NCBI GenBank assembly: GCA_021014325.1
Contig: CM037459.1
Coordinates: 13,914,501-13,978,500 of the forward strand
DNA length: 64,000 nucleotides
Direction of reading: 5' to 3'
Source of the DNA: Plazaster borealis
Lineage: Eukaryota > Echinodermata > Asteroidea > Forcipulatida > Labidiasteridae
Each line of letters begins with the position of its first letter. Position 1 is the first letter of the stretch. This document shows positions 1 to 13,094 of this stretch, in pieces. The position numbers were made by a program, and so were the translations under genes. The notes beneath the pieces were generated by a model. It was not told where the DNA came from. It made no database searches and was given only the letters and a program-made list of their open reading frames with translations.

Positions 1-681
1 TTGAACTTCCGGGACCATTGTGGTCCCAACCATATGGAGATTTACGTCGGCTAGATTTTGTTTTGTCAATTATTTTAGTTTAACGTGGTTTATGACCAAG
101 AAAAATATATACATTGTTGGGAATGTAATACTGAGTGATAAAAAATATGAAAATAAAATCAATTCAACAACATAACGAAGAAAACCCGAAAATTAAACTT
201 GACCTCAGCTTTCGGTTGCTGCAAAAAAAATAAGAATTTTGTGCTCACCTCCGATCACAAAACTTATGTAAACGCTTGTTTTGGATGCGCGATGATAATC
301 GCCAGATGCTGTAATTGCAACGCGAAGCCTTTTCATAGCAGTCTATGGTTGTTGAGGCGTCAGCGTCCTCTATAAACTGCGTCAAGCGTTAGTTTTACGC
401 CCGTGTGACCATCGCGAATCCACGAAAGTGGTTTCTGAAAAGTTAAGATCAAATAAGCATCCTTGTCCCAGCGTTTTAATTTAGCTTAAATAATAACTAA
501 CAAATTATTTGTGTATTTATTATAAACACTAAAACTGATTTTATAAACATGTAATGAGTATTTTTGTTGTTCAGATTTCATCATTAGATATAATTTAAGA
601 CAAAGATTTGATTTCAGAGAAAAAAATGTTCTTCGTTTGACGCGTTTTTCGTTCCGATACGCGCGAGACTTGCACAGTCTA
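1..681 (+). mobile_element. TA-flanked miniature transposon (TAGACTGTGCAAGTCTCGCGC ends), left end outside window
   Basis: It matches the copy at 54938-55640 nearly base for base and ends GCGCGAGACTTGCACAGTC followed by TA. The first bases of the element are cut by the window edge. No coding capacity was recognised. Confidence 0.85.
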
Positions 682-682
682 A

Positions 683-757
683 TGCTACGGCTAGATTTCC
701 GCGTCATCATGCGTTGAAGAATTAGCAACACCCTTAGCAACAGCCGTAGCCGTATGC
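683..757. repeat. Short GGCTACGGCT palindromic repeat
   Basis: CTACGGCTAGATTTCCGCG...GCAACAGCCGTAG forms an inverted repeat around CGTCATCATGCGTTGAAG. A second copy lies at 58434-58522. Confidence 0.55.
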
Positions 758-936
758 GGCCTTTTACTGATTTTCTTTGCCATATATCGCTTCACTGTGC
801 ACCGTGTTAATATTCATTGGTTGTTCTTCTTTACACGATTCGGGGGCGGGGGAGACGAGAGAGAAAATGGTAAAATTGAATATGTTAATTACATCATTTA
901 CTGTAGGAGCTTCGGTAGGCGAAGTGCTATTCTTAC

Positions 937-3900
937 AATCTGGATTTTGACCTCCAATGAGTTCACAGAGGTCGGTCAAGTTATTCAGAGCATTCTTTAG
1001 GATTGGATTCAGATTACACCACGTGACAGCCGGGAACTGTGCCGTCCTCAAGTCACGGATCTCGACGTTAACGTTGATTGGCCAGCTGTAGTACCTGCAG
1101 TGTGAGGGGATAATACACCGTTACACTAGGACTCGGAGGGAAGAACAACAGAGACATTCGAATTGTTTTTCGCCACAGTTGTTTATTAACCTGTTTCGCC
1201 ACAGATACCGATATTTTTTGGCAAGCTGGCATCATTAAAACCTTACATAAAACTGTCAAACATTATCAACTTTAAATACTATAACCAATGGACGCGTGAT
1301 TGGCCAGAGTTTATGAATAATTAGTGCCTGAAACCTGGACTGAAAACCTCATTTGCATAGAACTGTTATGTACACAAACCAACGGTGAAATGGGCAAAAT
1401 GAATGTGTACTATAAAATGTTGCATAGAGTTTAGGAGAAAAGAACACTGAGCTTGATTAAGTGCACTAGAATTGTACCCTGCCAAGTATAAAGGATTGTA
1501 TCAAATTAATTTGATAAAATCTCTTGTTTTTTTTATTTCGTCTTAAAGGCACTGTACACGTTTGGTAATTACTCAAAATATACATCAACATAAAAACTGA
1601 CTTGGTAACGAGCAACGGAGAGCTGTTGATAGTTTATAACATTGTCAGAAACGACTCCCTCTGAAGTAACGTAGTTTTTGAGAAAGAGGTTATTTCCCAC
1701 TAAAATAATAAAATCTTCTTGCAAGAAGTTTTTATTCCTATCTGAAAGCACACAAATTTGTACAACAAGGGTGTTTTTTCTTTCTTCATTTTCTTGCAAC
1801 TTCGATGACCAATTGTGCCCAAATTTTCACAGGCTTATTATTTTATGCATATGTTGGGATACACCAAGTGAGAACACTGGTTTTTGACAATTACCAAACG
1901 TGTTCAGTGCCTTTAAATCATTTACAACGAATTCGTCGTATTTTTAACTGCATGAGGGCGTTTGTGGACCTATTTTTACGTGATGAAAAACAAGTAATCA
2001 AACAGTTTTTTTCCAAAAAGAAATTATTATTATGTTTATGTATTTCGTTATTGATGCAAGAAAACTACATACAGGCAAATAAAATAAGATGAAACTGTAA
2101 TTGTGTTGCAAGGCATTCCCTGAAGAAAGCGCCCTCACGCGGTCAAAAATATGGTCAATATTAGAAACCATCCATTTTTTTCTGAGAATTTGTTCAAGTG
2201 TTCATTGTGCTTTATTTCGAGCGAAATAAGCAACGGTCGAGTTTACTGATGCTATTCTTCTCAATTTTGGCAGATTTCAGACGGAAACGGTAAACTCGGT
2301 ATTATAATTCTTCTTCTTTTTAAGAGAGATCGCCTAACATCACATTGCCGGACGGCCACTTCAAGGTGAAGGCTACACTGAACTGATTTGGGCTATCAAC
2401 CCAAATCAACTGCCACCAGGGGCACATTGCCACCTACGGTACTCCTTGGGCTGAAACAGGGTTACCCCCTTCACAGTCCGTAAGGATGTAAATGGAGTTT
2501 AATCAAGAGTGGTCTTCAAAATAAGCGTCTGTTTGACAAAAAGAAACATTCATTTTCTAAGTAAAACATTAAATTTGTTGATTTTGATTTATTTCTTTCA
2601 AATTGATTTTTCATTTAATGACCTTTTGATTTGTATTAGTATGAAATTGAAGTCAATGACCTTACAGCACTGGGCCTACGACTTTGTGGTGTCCATTCTT
2701 CCATTATGTAAAAGACCCTTCAAGGGCCCTTCCTTAAAGGTATCGTACACGTTTGGTAATGACTCAAAACAAATATTAGCACAAAAACTTACTTGGTAAC
2801 TAACAACGGAGAGCTGTTGATAGTATTAAACAATGTAGGAAAACGACTCCCTCTGAAGTAACGTAGTTTTTGAGAAAGAGGTAATTTCTCACTAAAATAA
2901 TAAAAACTTCTTGCAAGAAGTTTTTATTCCTATATCTGAAAGCACACAAAGTACAACAAGGGTGTTTTTTCTTTCATCATTTTCTTGCAACTTCGATGAC
3001 CAATTGAGCCCAAATTTTCACAGGCTTGTCATTTTATGCATATGTTAAGATACACCAAGTGGGAACACTGGTCTACAATTTCCAAACGTGTTCAGTGCCT
3101 TTAAAGACGCACGCTCGTCAAAACAATTAGCGTTTTTTGTTACTGCGCCCTCTGTCATTCTTCGCACGAAAGGTGGGTTTCGTTGTTTGTTATTGCTGTT
3201 CTGTTAGTAAAAACAACACCCTCTGCTTGGACGTCGTAACATGACACCAAGCAAAATGCTTCCTCCTTAAAAAAGTACAGGTACATTAATCCAAAGATTG
3301 GTGATTGGTCGAAAAATGTGCCATGGGCTTGTTCACATCCAATTGTGGTATTTTTTGTTCTAAGTAGTTTCAGTGTTGTTTTTATTTTAATTGGTCTCGG
3401 TCTACCCCCAGTGTTTGTTTTTAATTCTACAACATGCCTGGTTTGTCCTCACAAGATGGCTGCTGCCCTGTTTGGAAAGTATTCAGCGCAGGCCATAGGC
3501 CTAATTGTTTTTTTATTGGGTTGAGGGGCTGATATAAACAAACCAAACAAATTACATAGACCTAATTCCTGCGTCATTGCATAAGCCAATTTTGGTCATT
3601 TTGTTTGGTCGCCATATAGCAGAAGATTTCAGGCTCTGTGTTAATTAATAAGGAAAACAACACTTTGACCTTTAATCATATCAAAATATGAGTGCAAACC
3701 CGAAAGTGCCATCGCAGATTCGTTATAGTCAACGTTTGAATCTTGTACAATGTCAAACATGTATATTTAAAAAAAGGTTTAGGCCCTTTCTGTCTCATTG
3801 TTGTTAACCCAACTGTTTCAACTGCAATTGTGCACCATTTGCTTTGCATCTGAAATTTGTTCATTTATGTCCAATGTTTAAAACGAGCGACCATATGATC

Positions 3901-6828
3901 ATTTTACAATTGTAAGACATGCCCTGAAATTGGCAATGAAACAATTCTACAATGCATTGTTGACTTTTTACCCTTGGCCCTACGCATAGACCTACACGAA
4001 TATGATGATTTTTTTGTGTGTAGCAATTAATTTTCTGCCTGTAGCGAGATCTAATTCACTACATTTTAAATGTAGGCTAGGCCTATTCACTGATAGGTGT
4101 TCACTAAGAGGTCACACTCAAGACTGTGTTTGGATCATGTATACCATTACTGTGTTCATATGGCCATCACTCAAGCGCTGCTGGCTAGGCATACTCAATG
4201 GTTTATCCATCATGCATGCTACTTTCAACAAGTTGCTGCATATTAATGAGCGTTTCAAATACCGCGCGCCAGTGCAGTATCGTTGTACTCAGTGTGTGCT
4301 GCGCTAGCTGCCGCAGCTTTTCAAATACCGCGCGCCCTGTGCTATTTTTAGACTCAGCTGGCTGGCACACAGCCACGTCCTCGCAGCCTTCGGCATTGTA
4401 AGAGCAGGGCAGGCCAGTGTTCGGGACTTCGGGGTTCAAAGGTGACTTTTCGTGGCACGAATTTGTCGTTTGCTTGTTTGACGAGCGTGCGTCTTTAAGC
4501 CCACACCCTCGCACAATAAGTTGTGGAAACTTTACTGTCACGCAATTCTAGCCGTGCGCGTGACTCCATATTAATTACTAAGCAAACAAAAACCCATCAA
4601 TCACTTTTGAGGCGTCATGTCAACATACCTTGGTTTAGGGTCGAGTTCAACAATATAGCGTGCCATTATGCTAAGAAAGGATCATTTATGCTGATTTCCA
4701 GGTATAAACACACACAAAAACGCGCAGAATCATGGCACAAATACAATAAATACATTTATAGAGCGCTCCTACTTATCGAGAAGGTTTCACAGCGCTGAAC
4801 AGAGTCTAGAAAAATTAACCAAATAATACAGTTAAAGGCACTGTACACGTTTGGTAATTACTCAAAATGTATATTAGCATAAAAACTTACTTGGTAACAG
4901 GCAACGGAGAGCTGTTGATAGTACAAAACATTGTGAGAAACGACTCCCTCTGAAGTAACGTAGTTTTTGAGAAAGAGGTAATTTCTCACTAAAATAATAA
5001 AAGACTTCTTGCAAGAAGCCTTTTATTTCTATCTGAAAGCACACAAATTTGTACAACAAGGTTGTTTTTTCTTTCATCATTTTCTTGCAACTTCAAGGAC
5101 CAATTGAGCCCAAATTTTCACAGGCTTGTTATTTTATGCATATGTTGGGATACACCAAGTGAGAATACTGGTCTTTGACAATTACCAAACGTGTTCAGTG
5201 CCTTTAAAGGTGTGGGTCATTGTTCAAATAGATGAGTTTTCAGAGCCTCCTTAAAAGCATCAAAGGAAGGGGAGCAGCGGATGCACTGTGGAAGCTCATT
5301 CCAGAGTCGACGTGCATGTGCTTGGAATGCATGTATGTTCTGGGCACGAACACATTCAAGAAGATACTGATATGATATGCCAACTCGCCCTTTAAACAAA
5401 TAGACTGAAAGCTTCAATTTTTTAAATTTGAATTTGAATTTGAATTTGAATTTGAATTGTTGTATTCATCAGGTATAAAAAATACATGAAATTTAAATTC
5501 CAATTATACAGCAACAGACAAAATATTAAAATGTAAAAATTTCACAAGATATACAAACATACCAAGAAAACAATAACAGAGTTATAAGGCTAAGGTTTAG
5601 TCACTCAAATCGATTAGGACTAACAAATCTGCAGGACCAGATGGGATCCGTGGTAGGATTTTAAAAGCGTGTAACAAAGAGCTTGCAGGAGTTTTTCAAC
5701 GATTATTCCAATGGTCTTTAGACACTCATACAATCCCCAGTCTATGGAAATGGAAATTGTAGGCCTATATATATATATTTAAGTGACTTGTGACTTGTAA
5801 ATGGGTTATGTCAAATCTAAGTTTCACCAGTCAATTGGTTTGCATACTGTTTTATCATCCTATACTTGTCATCTCTCCTTTACTTCATTTTGGTGATTCT
5901 TGTTTTCTTTTCTTTTTCGTCTCTCTTTTTTGTAGTCCTATATATATTTTTTGAGTGACTTGTTTTAGGCTTCCTTCGTGTTTTAAAATCGTAATAATTT
6001 TTTTTGTGAGAGTTAATCATGTATTTAACATGATTAAATAAAGAGAAAATTGTTTTGCCGACATGGGCTACAAAAGTATACGCTCGAAAAACTACCTGGC
6101 CACTACCCAGATCTGGGTCAGAACTCAGAATAACCCGGAATCTGTGTAAAAACGACCCAGAAATGGGTCAAACTCACGCAGAATTTGAGTTAAAATCCAA
6201 TCTTTTAACCCCTTACCGGGTCAGCCTGACCCGGAAATGGGTCATGCCCCAGGATGGGACATGGAATCGGAGTCAATTCTGACCAGGGCGGATCATCAAC
6301 CACATTGTGTCTTTACAAAGTTTCGTTTGGTAATGTTGAGGACGATGTCATGCATTGGGTATACAGAGCAAGGCTTATTGTTCACCATTATTCCTGCATT
6401 ATCACCATGTACTATATGGATGTGAGTTTACATGTCATAACCATGTGGTTTTATACAACATAAAACGAGCATTTTCTGAACGCTGAGTAAAAAAGAATAC
6501 AGTTTTAAAGATAGTTCAATACTCACTTGGTAATAACTTCATATCCTTGGTATACAAACATCCCAAGTCCAGCCAGGAAAAGCAGAGTCCATGCCACCCG
6601 TCTCTTCGTAGAATCAGCCCTCTTAATATTCGGTATACCGTGAGCCCCAATGTTCTCAAGCCGACTCCCCACCATAACCATTAGCCTGCTGTGCTGTAAA
6701 TCTTCCTGGGCCATACGACCGCGCTGCCCGGTACCATCACCACCACCGCCGTCCTCGATCGCCATGGGTGTTACCTTTCTCGTCGACAGGGTAAGACTAC
6801 GAACAGAGCTTAACGACTCAGAATGCAT
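937..6828 (-). CDS. DEG/ENaC-family sodium channel subunit, N-terminal part (exons 1-2), gene continues off the left edge
   Basis: DEG/ENaC subunits form trimeric, amiloride-sensitive sodium channels in the plasma membrane. Exon 1 is 6527-6828, starting at the ATG at 6828: about 60 polar residues, then AHGIPNI with the family's His-Gly gating motif, a basic stretch, and the first membrane span (WTLLFLAGLGMFVYQGYEV). It ends at a GTGAGT donor with two bases of a split codon. Exon 2 starts at 1094 after CTGCAG and restores the frame, giving YYSWPINVNVEI and FPAVTWCNLNP, the conserved start of the extracellular domain. A strong GTAAGA donor puts the exon 2 end at 937; an open frame continues to 764, so this end is uncertain. 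The rest of the extracellular domain and TM2 must lie before position 1. It is a tandem paralogue of the gene at 16526-34163. The product class is well supported; the exact subtype (ENaC-like, ASIC-like or peptide-gated) is not. Confidence 0.85.
1543..1916 (+). mobile_element. TTAA miniature transposon family 1 (AAGGCACTGTACACG), full copy
   Basis: TTAAAGGCACTGTACACG and CGTGTTCAGTGCCTTTAA are inverted termini, with subterminal GTTTGGTAATTACTC and AATTACCAAAC. About 370 bp with no coding capacity. It lies in the intron of the partial DEG/ENaC gene. Confidence 0.9.
2328..2492 (-). repeat. SINE fragment (S2b tail only)
   Basis: Shares AGAGATCGCCTAACAT, CAACTGCCACCAGGGGCAC and GGGTTACCCCCTTCACAGTC with 23579-23745. 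The tRNA-like head is missing. Confidence 0.65.
2734..3104 (+). mobile_element. TTAA miniature transposon family 1, full copy
   Basis: Same family as the copy at 1543. The left end is TTAAAGGTATCGTACACG and the right end is CAGTGCCTTTAA. Confidence 0.9.
3105..4831. other. Intron sequence of the partial DEG/ENaC gene, no gene seen
   Basis: No coding or known repeat was recognised, apart from a direct repeat TTTCAAATACCGCGCGCC at about 4253 and 4318, 64 bp apart. Confidence 0.5.
4832..5207 (+). mobile_element. TTAA miniature transposon family 1, full copy
   Basis: Full-length with both TTAA ends. It abuts the LINE fragment at 5217. Confidence 0.9.
5217..5417 (-). pseudogene. LINE reverse transcriptase C-terminal fragment
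   Basis: The frame ends ARRLWNELPQCIRCSPSF then FKEALKTHLF. This 'R-x-W-N-x-L-P ... S-F-K-x-x-L-K-x-H-L-F' ending is typical of the C-terminus of CR1/L2-type non-LTR retrotransposon polymerases. It is only 66 residues, with nothing upstream. Confidence 0.78.
5414..5458. repeat. Microsatellite (AATTTG)n
   Basis: About six repeats of AATTTG/TTTGAA beside the LINE fragment. Confidence 0.9.
5600..5760 (+). pseudogene. LINE reverse transcriptase fragment (fingers region)
   Basis: The plus strand encodes TNKSAGPDGIRGRILKAC and then FQRLFQWSLDTHTIPSLWK. The SAGPDGI motif and the iP-x-x-WK motif are the conserved start of a non-LTR reverse transcriptase. It stops directly after, followed by AT-rich sequence to about 6045 ending AAATAAAGAGAAAA. 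Confidence 0.75.
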
Positions 6829-9800
6829 AATGGAGTAGTAATCAGTATACTCAACGCTACATTAGTATCAAACAATCTCCCGTCTCCGTTAATTGGTGAA
6901 TTATTATAGCGAGCCGTCCCTTTAGGATTTGTATTACACGGTGATTTGTCTTTATAATTAAAAGTCTTTTAGCCGTAACACTCCTCACTCAACTATGTGA
7001 TGAGCGATGACCTAGGAACGCCATTTAGTGCTCTCACTAAATCAATATCAATATCATAACGTCAACAATTATGTTTACTTTGAATAATAATTGATTGATG
7101 ACAGCCGTGATATGGGAGTAACCTTGAATAAGATGACCTAATACGACGCGTAATACGATCATAGTGATTTTGTATTTGTTTATTTGTTATTATTATTTAG
7201 TTTTTGTATTATTGTTATTATAATTAATTTATTTGTATTGTATTATTTATTTATATTTTTATTTTTATTTTTTTATTATTTATTTTTTTTTTTTTGGGGG
7301 GGAGGATTAGAGTATATTAAGCAAATGGTCACTCAATACCAAAGAGGTGCCGATTTAATAAAGCACTACAACTCACGAGCCTGTAGTTGCTAGTATTACC
7401 ATGGTGATTGGTATTGTGACATCACGCTTTGCTTAGCAACGAAGAATGATTGGCAGTTAAAATCAATCTTAGCTCTTTGGGTTGTTTAACTTGTTGCCAA
7501 AACATGGACCAAGGTGACTGTCACATGACCCCAAAAAGCACATGTTCTTTACATTTTAATGTAGATAAATTATATTGTAAAGGAAGTTCATGAGTTTGTA
7601 ATGGTCATGTGACGTCGCACGTGATACGTGAACGACGTAATCGGTCAGGCGACCGTGTGCACCAATAGAACCCTTTGCATTTGACGTCACACGCTCAAAA
7701 AGCGCCCTAAATACTGAGGCCCAAAAGTGCCCTCACTGAGGCCAAAATGAGGCAGATCATTGGACGATAGCTGTTGTTTGTGCGTAAAAACGTGACGTGA
7801 CCTCAGCGTTCCTGTAGCGTTTCGCGTTATGCAAGGGGTCTATAGCATGGTGCAATGTGGTAGTTCGCACCACAGGAGGTCAGGTGGATCCTGATTGTGC
7901 GTAAGAGATAGTTTATTTGGGCTGATTTACGCATATCCCTCATTGTTTTAAGCTGTGTTAAAGACTTTATGCGCATTTATTGGGCGTGCAAATTGCAGGC
8001 GAAACACGGGAAAGAAGCTGCTGTTTGGGGATGAATAGCAGTTAGAAGAAGATTTTCCACAAGTTTACTCATGAGCTTTGCTTTTATACACTTTTCGGGT
8101 ATTAGCATTAATTATTAATTTTACATGATTTGTGTGCTCTCATGCTATATTTATTTTACCCAACCTCTTTGGTTGAAGGTAGGCCTATTTGAATAAATAT
8201 AACAGGGTCAAGGTCACAATCTGTGTGATTATATTAGATAATGGTGTGTACTCTGAGGCTTAATACGTTATAATCGGCGGCATACTATCTCCAAAACGAA
8301 TCTCGTCCTTTCGGCCTTAAGTCTGCTAAGTGACTCTAAATTGAAAAAGCCAGAGACAAGAATTAAAATTTTAAACATGACAGGATGACTGTTAATGCCA
8401 ACCACAATATACTCATCACAAATTTCTTACCACATTTTGTTTAAATACTATGCCATTTCAAAGGTTAGTAATCCTTTTGTTTAGGTTACAGCCACAATAC
8501 ACGCCACACCCATTCAGTCTCCTGACAACAACTATAGCACACTTGAAGAAACGTCGAAAATAAACTAACCTGCTCTTTTCGGAACCACTTCTTTTTGATA
8601 TGAGACAAAAATATAAGAGATACACCTGTAAGATTTATTGCACATGTAAAAAGCCGCCATGATTGCACATGTGATTCCTGCATTCTGATTGGTTGAGACG
8701 CACGGCGAGAACTGGCCCGGTTGTACATGTACAATCACAACACGTAGGCCTACGTATAGCATCGGAGTAGTTGGTTCAAAGAGGTGGTGTTTTTTTACGG
8801 CCCTTATTTCTCATAAAAGTTTATCCCCAAACCTTTATAACACCAATTATACAAAGTAATACTAAATTCCACATTTCATTTATCAAATAAGAACCAGCTC
8901 GTGGCATAAGTACTCGGTTTTACAAAACGTCTGCAGTGGCAAATAGAAAATCCATGGATCTTTTTCTTCTTCTCACGTAGGCCTAGGCCTAGCCCCAGCC
9001 CTTGTCTATTATATTATATTTTATTTGTAACAACAAAAACTAGAACAAGGGTATCAATAATTTATAAAGACAGACACAATCCACACATAGTCCAAACATT
9101 AATTTCAAGTAACAAGGATTGAAATATCACAAATATAAACATAAATTTATTTGTCAACAAAGTAAAACATAAAGAACAAATACAAAAAATTTAAAGTGTC
9201 GAGTTTTTGATATGGCCCCTAAGCCAGAAGGCACTAATTTATGTAACAATAACATTTCACTCAAAAAACAAAATCACAAAACAAATTAAACTAATTTATT
9301 TCTTTAGTATGCTTAATCTTTTTACAGGTTATAAATTGCCCCACCGAATTTTACGTGGTGTTGCACGCACACACAACACGACGAAGTCCGACGTAAACAC
9401 GTTCGCCGAAAATCTTAAAAGTAGCGAAATCACGCAGATAATATTTGCCCAGAAAAGGCTATGCACAGGGTCTCCCACAACGTAAAAAGCATACCAAACG
9501 ATAGCTTACACATTCATCTATCTGAATCGTCAGTTTTTCCAGACAATTTTTTGTAGTCCAGTCAGGAAACAGCAAGTAAAATACCCCCTCAAATTTACCC
9601 AGAGATATTATCCTTTGTTTGACAGTGAATAAAGTAAGCTAAACTACATCGAAAATAGCAAAGAATTACATCATTCGAAAGGAAAATTTACACTCCAAAC
9701 ACTCACTACGCCATCTTGGACGCCAACTACCAATGCAATGACGTCATTAGCCAATAAACAAAGGCCTCTCGAACTCTCGTTGTTTCTCGAATAATTCTCG

Positions 9801-9870
9801 TGCGCTCGCTATGGTTTTCTCCGTGCAAAGAAAATTCGGGATTTGACCTGATTAACGCTGCGGACTGACT
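6829..9870. other. Intergenic, upstream of the partial DEG/ENaC gene
   Basis: No exon was recognised. A very T-rich tract with T and G runs lies at 7160-7310. Around 7610-7810 there is a GC-richer stretch with TGACGTCA-type (CRE-like) sites, which could be regulatory but may be repeat-derived. Confidence 0.4.
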
Positions 9871-9892
9871 GCTAACCCTAAACCTAACCCTT
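9871..9892. repeat. Short telomere-like stretch
   Basis: CTAACCCTAAACCTAACCCT is close to three TTAGGG-type units on the minus strand. Too short to suggest a chromosome end. Confidence 0.5.
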
Positions 9893-10119
9893 TAATAGGC
9901 ATAAATGTTTGTAGTCTCAAGACTGGAATTGGCAGTATTACAGTACAAAACCCCTCGCTGCGGTGTAAAAAATATTCCCCGGCCTGCCCTGCTCAAATAA
10001 CAAAGCCGAAAGGTACGAGGACGCAGCTGTACGTCAGCTAGGCCTAATAGCCTAAAAAAAAACGTGACAACATAATATAAAAAAAACAGTCGGACAGCAT
10101 CGGTCACTTTTTGAATGAT

Positions 10120-10445
10120 CGTTTTTGATATTAGCGTGTAAAACATTTTTATGAAGAAAAAAATCATTTTTAAATGGCCAAAACCATTAGGTATGGACCC
10201 TACTCAATTCATCCAAATAAACAACCAGGTCACTGCTTACAGCCATTGTACAAGTATACAGAAGAAAACATCTACACACCATATCTACACACCATAATAA
10301 TGGTTTATTTCACCAGATAGTTGGCATGCTATTTGGCTAGGTGTAGTTGGGGAACTTGGAATTGTTTAGATTTTTGAAATAAAAAATGGTGGAGTACCGA
10401 CTGTTCAATTAAAAACGGACACTCAATAAGTGGCCGATGGCATCA
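10120..10445 (+). repeat. Interspersed repeat with GATGGCATCA end, truncated copy
   Basis: It shares ATTAGCGTGTAAAACATTTT, CCATTAGGTATGGACCCTAC and the right end CGATGGCATCA with copies at 12622, 20242 and 61788. The left start is unclear. Confidence 0.65.
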
Positions 10446-10993
10446 AGCAGAGTATAGCATAATGGATCAACAATCAACTAAGTTGACCTGCCTGCAGGAG
10501 TGTAGGCCATACGAATAATTATACATAATCCAAACACAACTCTTATTATAGTTCACCTCTTAGTCAACACGTCTCAGTGAGTACTTAACGCAGTGAATTA
10601 TCCCGCTGCAGGAAATTAATAAAATAACTGCTCCACAAACGTCACAGGACGAACTGGATGAAGGTTGTTTATCTTCGTTGCTATGCACTTCCCACTGTCT
10701 TTTGGATCGAGTCCTTATTATGACGTTACAGTGTTGGTGTGATCCCTAGGCGCTTATTGGGGGATTTTCGTGAAACTCGACGTTTTTGCCCAGCGTGACA
10801 CTGATCAAAATGCCTATGTTTTGTGTGTTTTGTTTTGGGTTTTTTTACATTATGACCAACAAAATTATTTACTTTTGTACTTAATTAAATGTAATCAATA
10901 CGCACTCGTTTACCTTTCTATAACAAAAGAAAAATAATAATAATAATAACAAGGAATACTTAGTATAGCGCCGGTATCAGCCTAAAAAGGCGC

Positions 10994-11230
10994 TCATGGC
11001 GCTTGGGGAGGAAAAACAAATTTGTACTGTGGATTGTGTGAGTCAGCTTGTTTGAACAGGTGAGATTTTAATTTTGTCTTGAATGCTGCGATGGGTGGAG
11101 ATAATTTGACAGTCAGGGGAAGTTGGTTCCACACTCGGGCTGATGCTGCAGAAAATGACCTGTTGCCCCAAAGAGTAGACGTCATGGGCTGATGAAGCAT
11201 CATGAGCTCATTAGAACGCAGTCCGGTCAC
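10994..11230 (-). pseudogene. LINE reverse transcriptase C-terminal fragment
   Basis: Contains RSFSAASARVWNQLPLTVKL and FKTKLKSHLF, the same C-terminal signature as the fragment at 5217 but from a different family. It is 5'-truncated, as is usual for LINE copies. Confidence 0.78.
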
Positions 11231-12621
11231 TACAGAGGTGTATTGATGGGTGAGATTGATGAGGTATTTTGGAGCATTGTTGTAATGAATTCTGAATGAT
11301 GTTGGCAGTCAGTGGAGATCCTCTATTACAGGAGTGATGCGGGAATATTTACTGGTGAAAGAGACTATAGTCTGGCAGCGAAATTTTGTAGACGCTGCAG
11401 ACGGTTCAGTTAATTTCTTTCAAGTTGATCCTAAAAGTTCATTATACATAGGCCCTATGACGCCTTTACTATCGATGCTCGAGATAAACAGTGAACATAA
11501 TGGTAAAGTCTTCTAGAACTGTGAAAGCTACGTATTTTGTCTGAGGGCAGGCCACCCAAATTATAGGTTAACTTTATACAATCATGTAATAGTTAAAATT
11601 GATGCAAGGCACCTTTTCCATAGAGCGACAAAATGCTGTGAAGGTTGTGACATAATTCTCACCTACTATTACACCAGTCATAATATTTAAGGTTTTCCCG
11701 GTCTATTTCGGCAAATAGGCGGCTCATTCAATTTCACTTTCAGGCGAATTTATAGCTTTGTTTCTTTTTAGCCATGAGAAATTGGCAGTTCGAATGGTTT
11801 TAAGTTATCTTTTTATCGCACGACGTAAAAGAAAAATATGCTTACACATCTTGAAAGGAATGCTTTTGGGTGCTTTCAATTTCGTGTGAAACAGACTAAT
11901 GCGACGCTTGACTGAATATAGGCACAAATTTAATTTTAATTATGCATGAAAGAGTAATTTATTGTAGAGCTTGATTTTGAACTTCTTTGAAGACAAGAAA
12001 AGAGGATTGTGAAGTGGATTCTTTGTTGTACATTGGTGTTGATGTATCGGGGCTGTTGATATGTGTTCAGAAACGCATGTGAAAGACGAGCTTAGCAGCT
12101 GCATCTGCAGCTTTTGGAGTGAATGTATCGGTCAGTCCACTTTCACTAAGTAAGACATTATAGTTGTAGAGGCAGGATCAGAGCTCGAACAGCTGCATGG
12201 CAAGTGGGGATTTCATTGAACTTTCTGATTCTCCAGAGATTCCTGATGTAGAAACTGACCATACTGCAGACCTGGAACACATGGGTTTTCATACTTTTAT
12301 TCCTGTCGAGTCCAGGATTACTCGTTAAGTTACGAACCTGTTGGGATGGGGGTGATGGAGGCATTTCCCAATGACATCTTGATATAATATCAGGGCTTGT
12401 GGCAGTGAGTGATGATACCACGACCAGCAATAATGTACTCAGTCTAATTGTTTCCATTCAGTTTAGGCTTAACTTGTTGGCAGTCAGTCATTTCTGAACA
12501 ATTCCACACATCTAGAAAGTCTGGGGTGTTGACTCTTCTCCATATACTTGCGGGTTCATTAGATCGAAGTCAAGATAAAACTGGACATCATCAGCATATA
12601 CAAGTGAAACTTAACACTCAA
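11231..12621. other. Intergenic, nothing recognised
   Basis: No coding similarity, tandem repeat or inverted terminus was found by eye. Confidence 0.4.
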
Positions 12622-13094
12622 TGACACCATCAAAAAAAATCACACGCTTACGCCATTGGACAGTAGGCTATACTGTCCGTTGGTATTAGCGTGTAATTCA
12701 TTTTTGTGGAGAACCCAATCACTTCCAAATGGCCCAAACCATTAGATATGGACCCTACTCATTTCATCCAAATAAAAACCAGGTCACTGCTCACAGTCAT
12801 TGCACAAGTGTACAGAAAAAGCCATATGGACACTATAATGGTTCATTTCACCCAGTAGTGGCTATTGACCCCAAGGTCAAGTAACTGCTGTACAATTCCA
12901 TTGGGAATTCCGGGAGAGCTGGTCATTGATGGATTTTTCTGTGAAAAAGACCCCGGATGGTAACAAGACATTTACCATGCTATTTGGCTAGGTGTAGATG
13001 GGGAATGTGGAATTTTTTAGATAAAACAAAAAACAAAAAGCGGAATACTGATTATTTAATTAAAAACACAGTGGACCACAGTCCGATGGCATCA
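12622..13094 (+). repeat. Interspersed repeat, TGACACCATC...GATGGCATCA, full copy
   Basis: About 470 bp with imperfect inverted ends TGACACCATC and GATGGCATCA. The body contains GACCCCAAGGTCAAG, CATTGATGGATTTTT and GGCTAGGTGTAGATGGGGAA. Probably a non-autonomous DNA element; no target duplication was established. Confidence 0.7.

Noticed and set aside
9871..9892. Possible interstitial telomere
   Set aside because: Only about three imperfect units; chance or a minor insertion is more likely.
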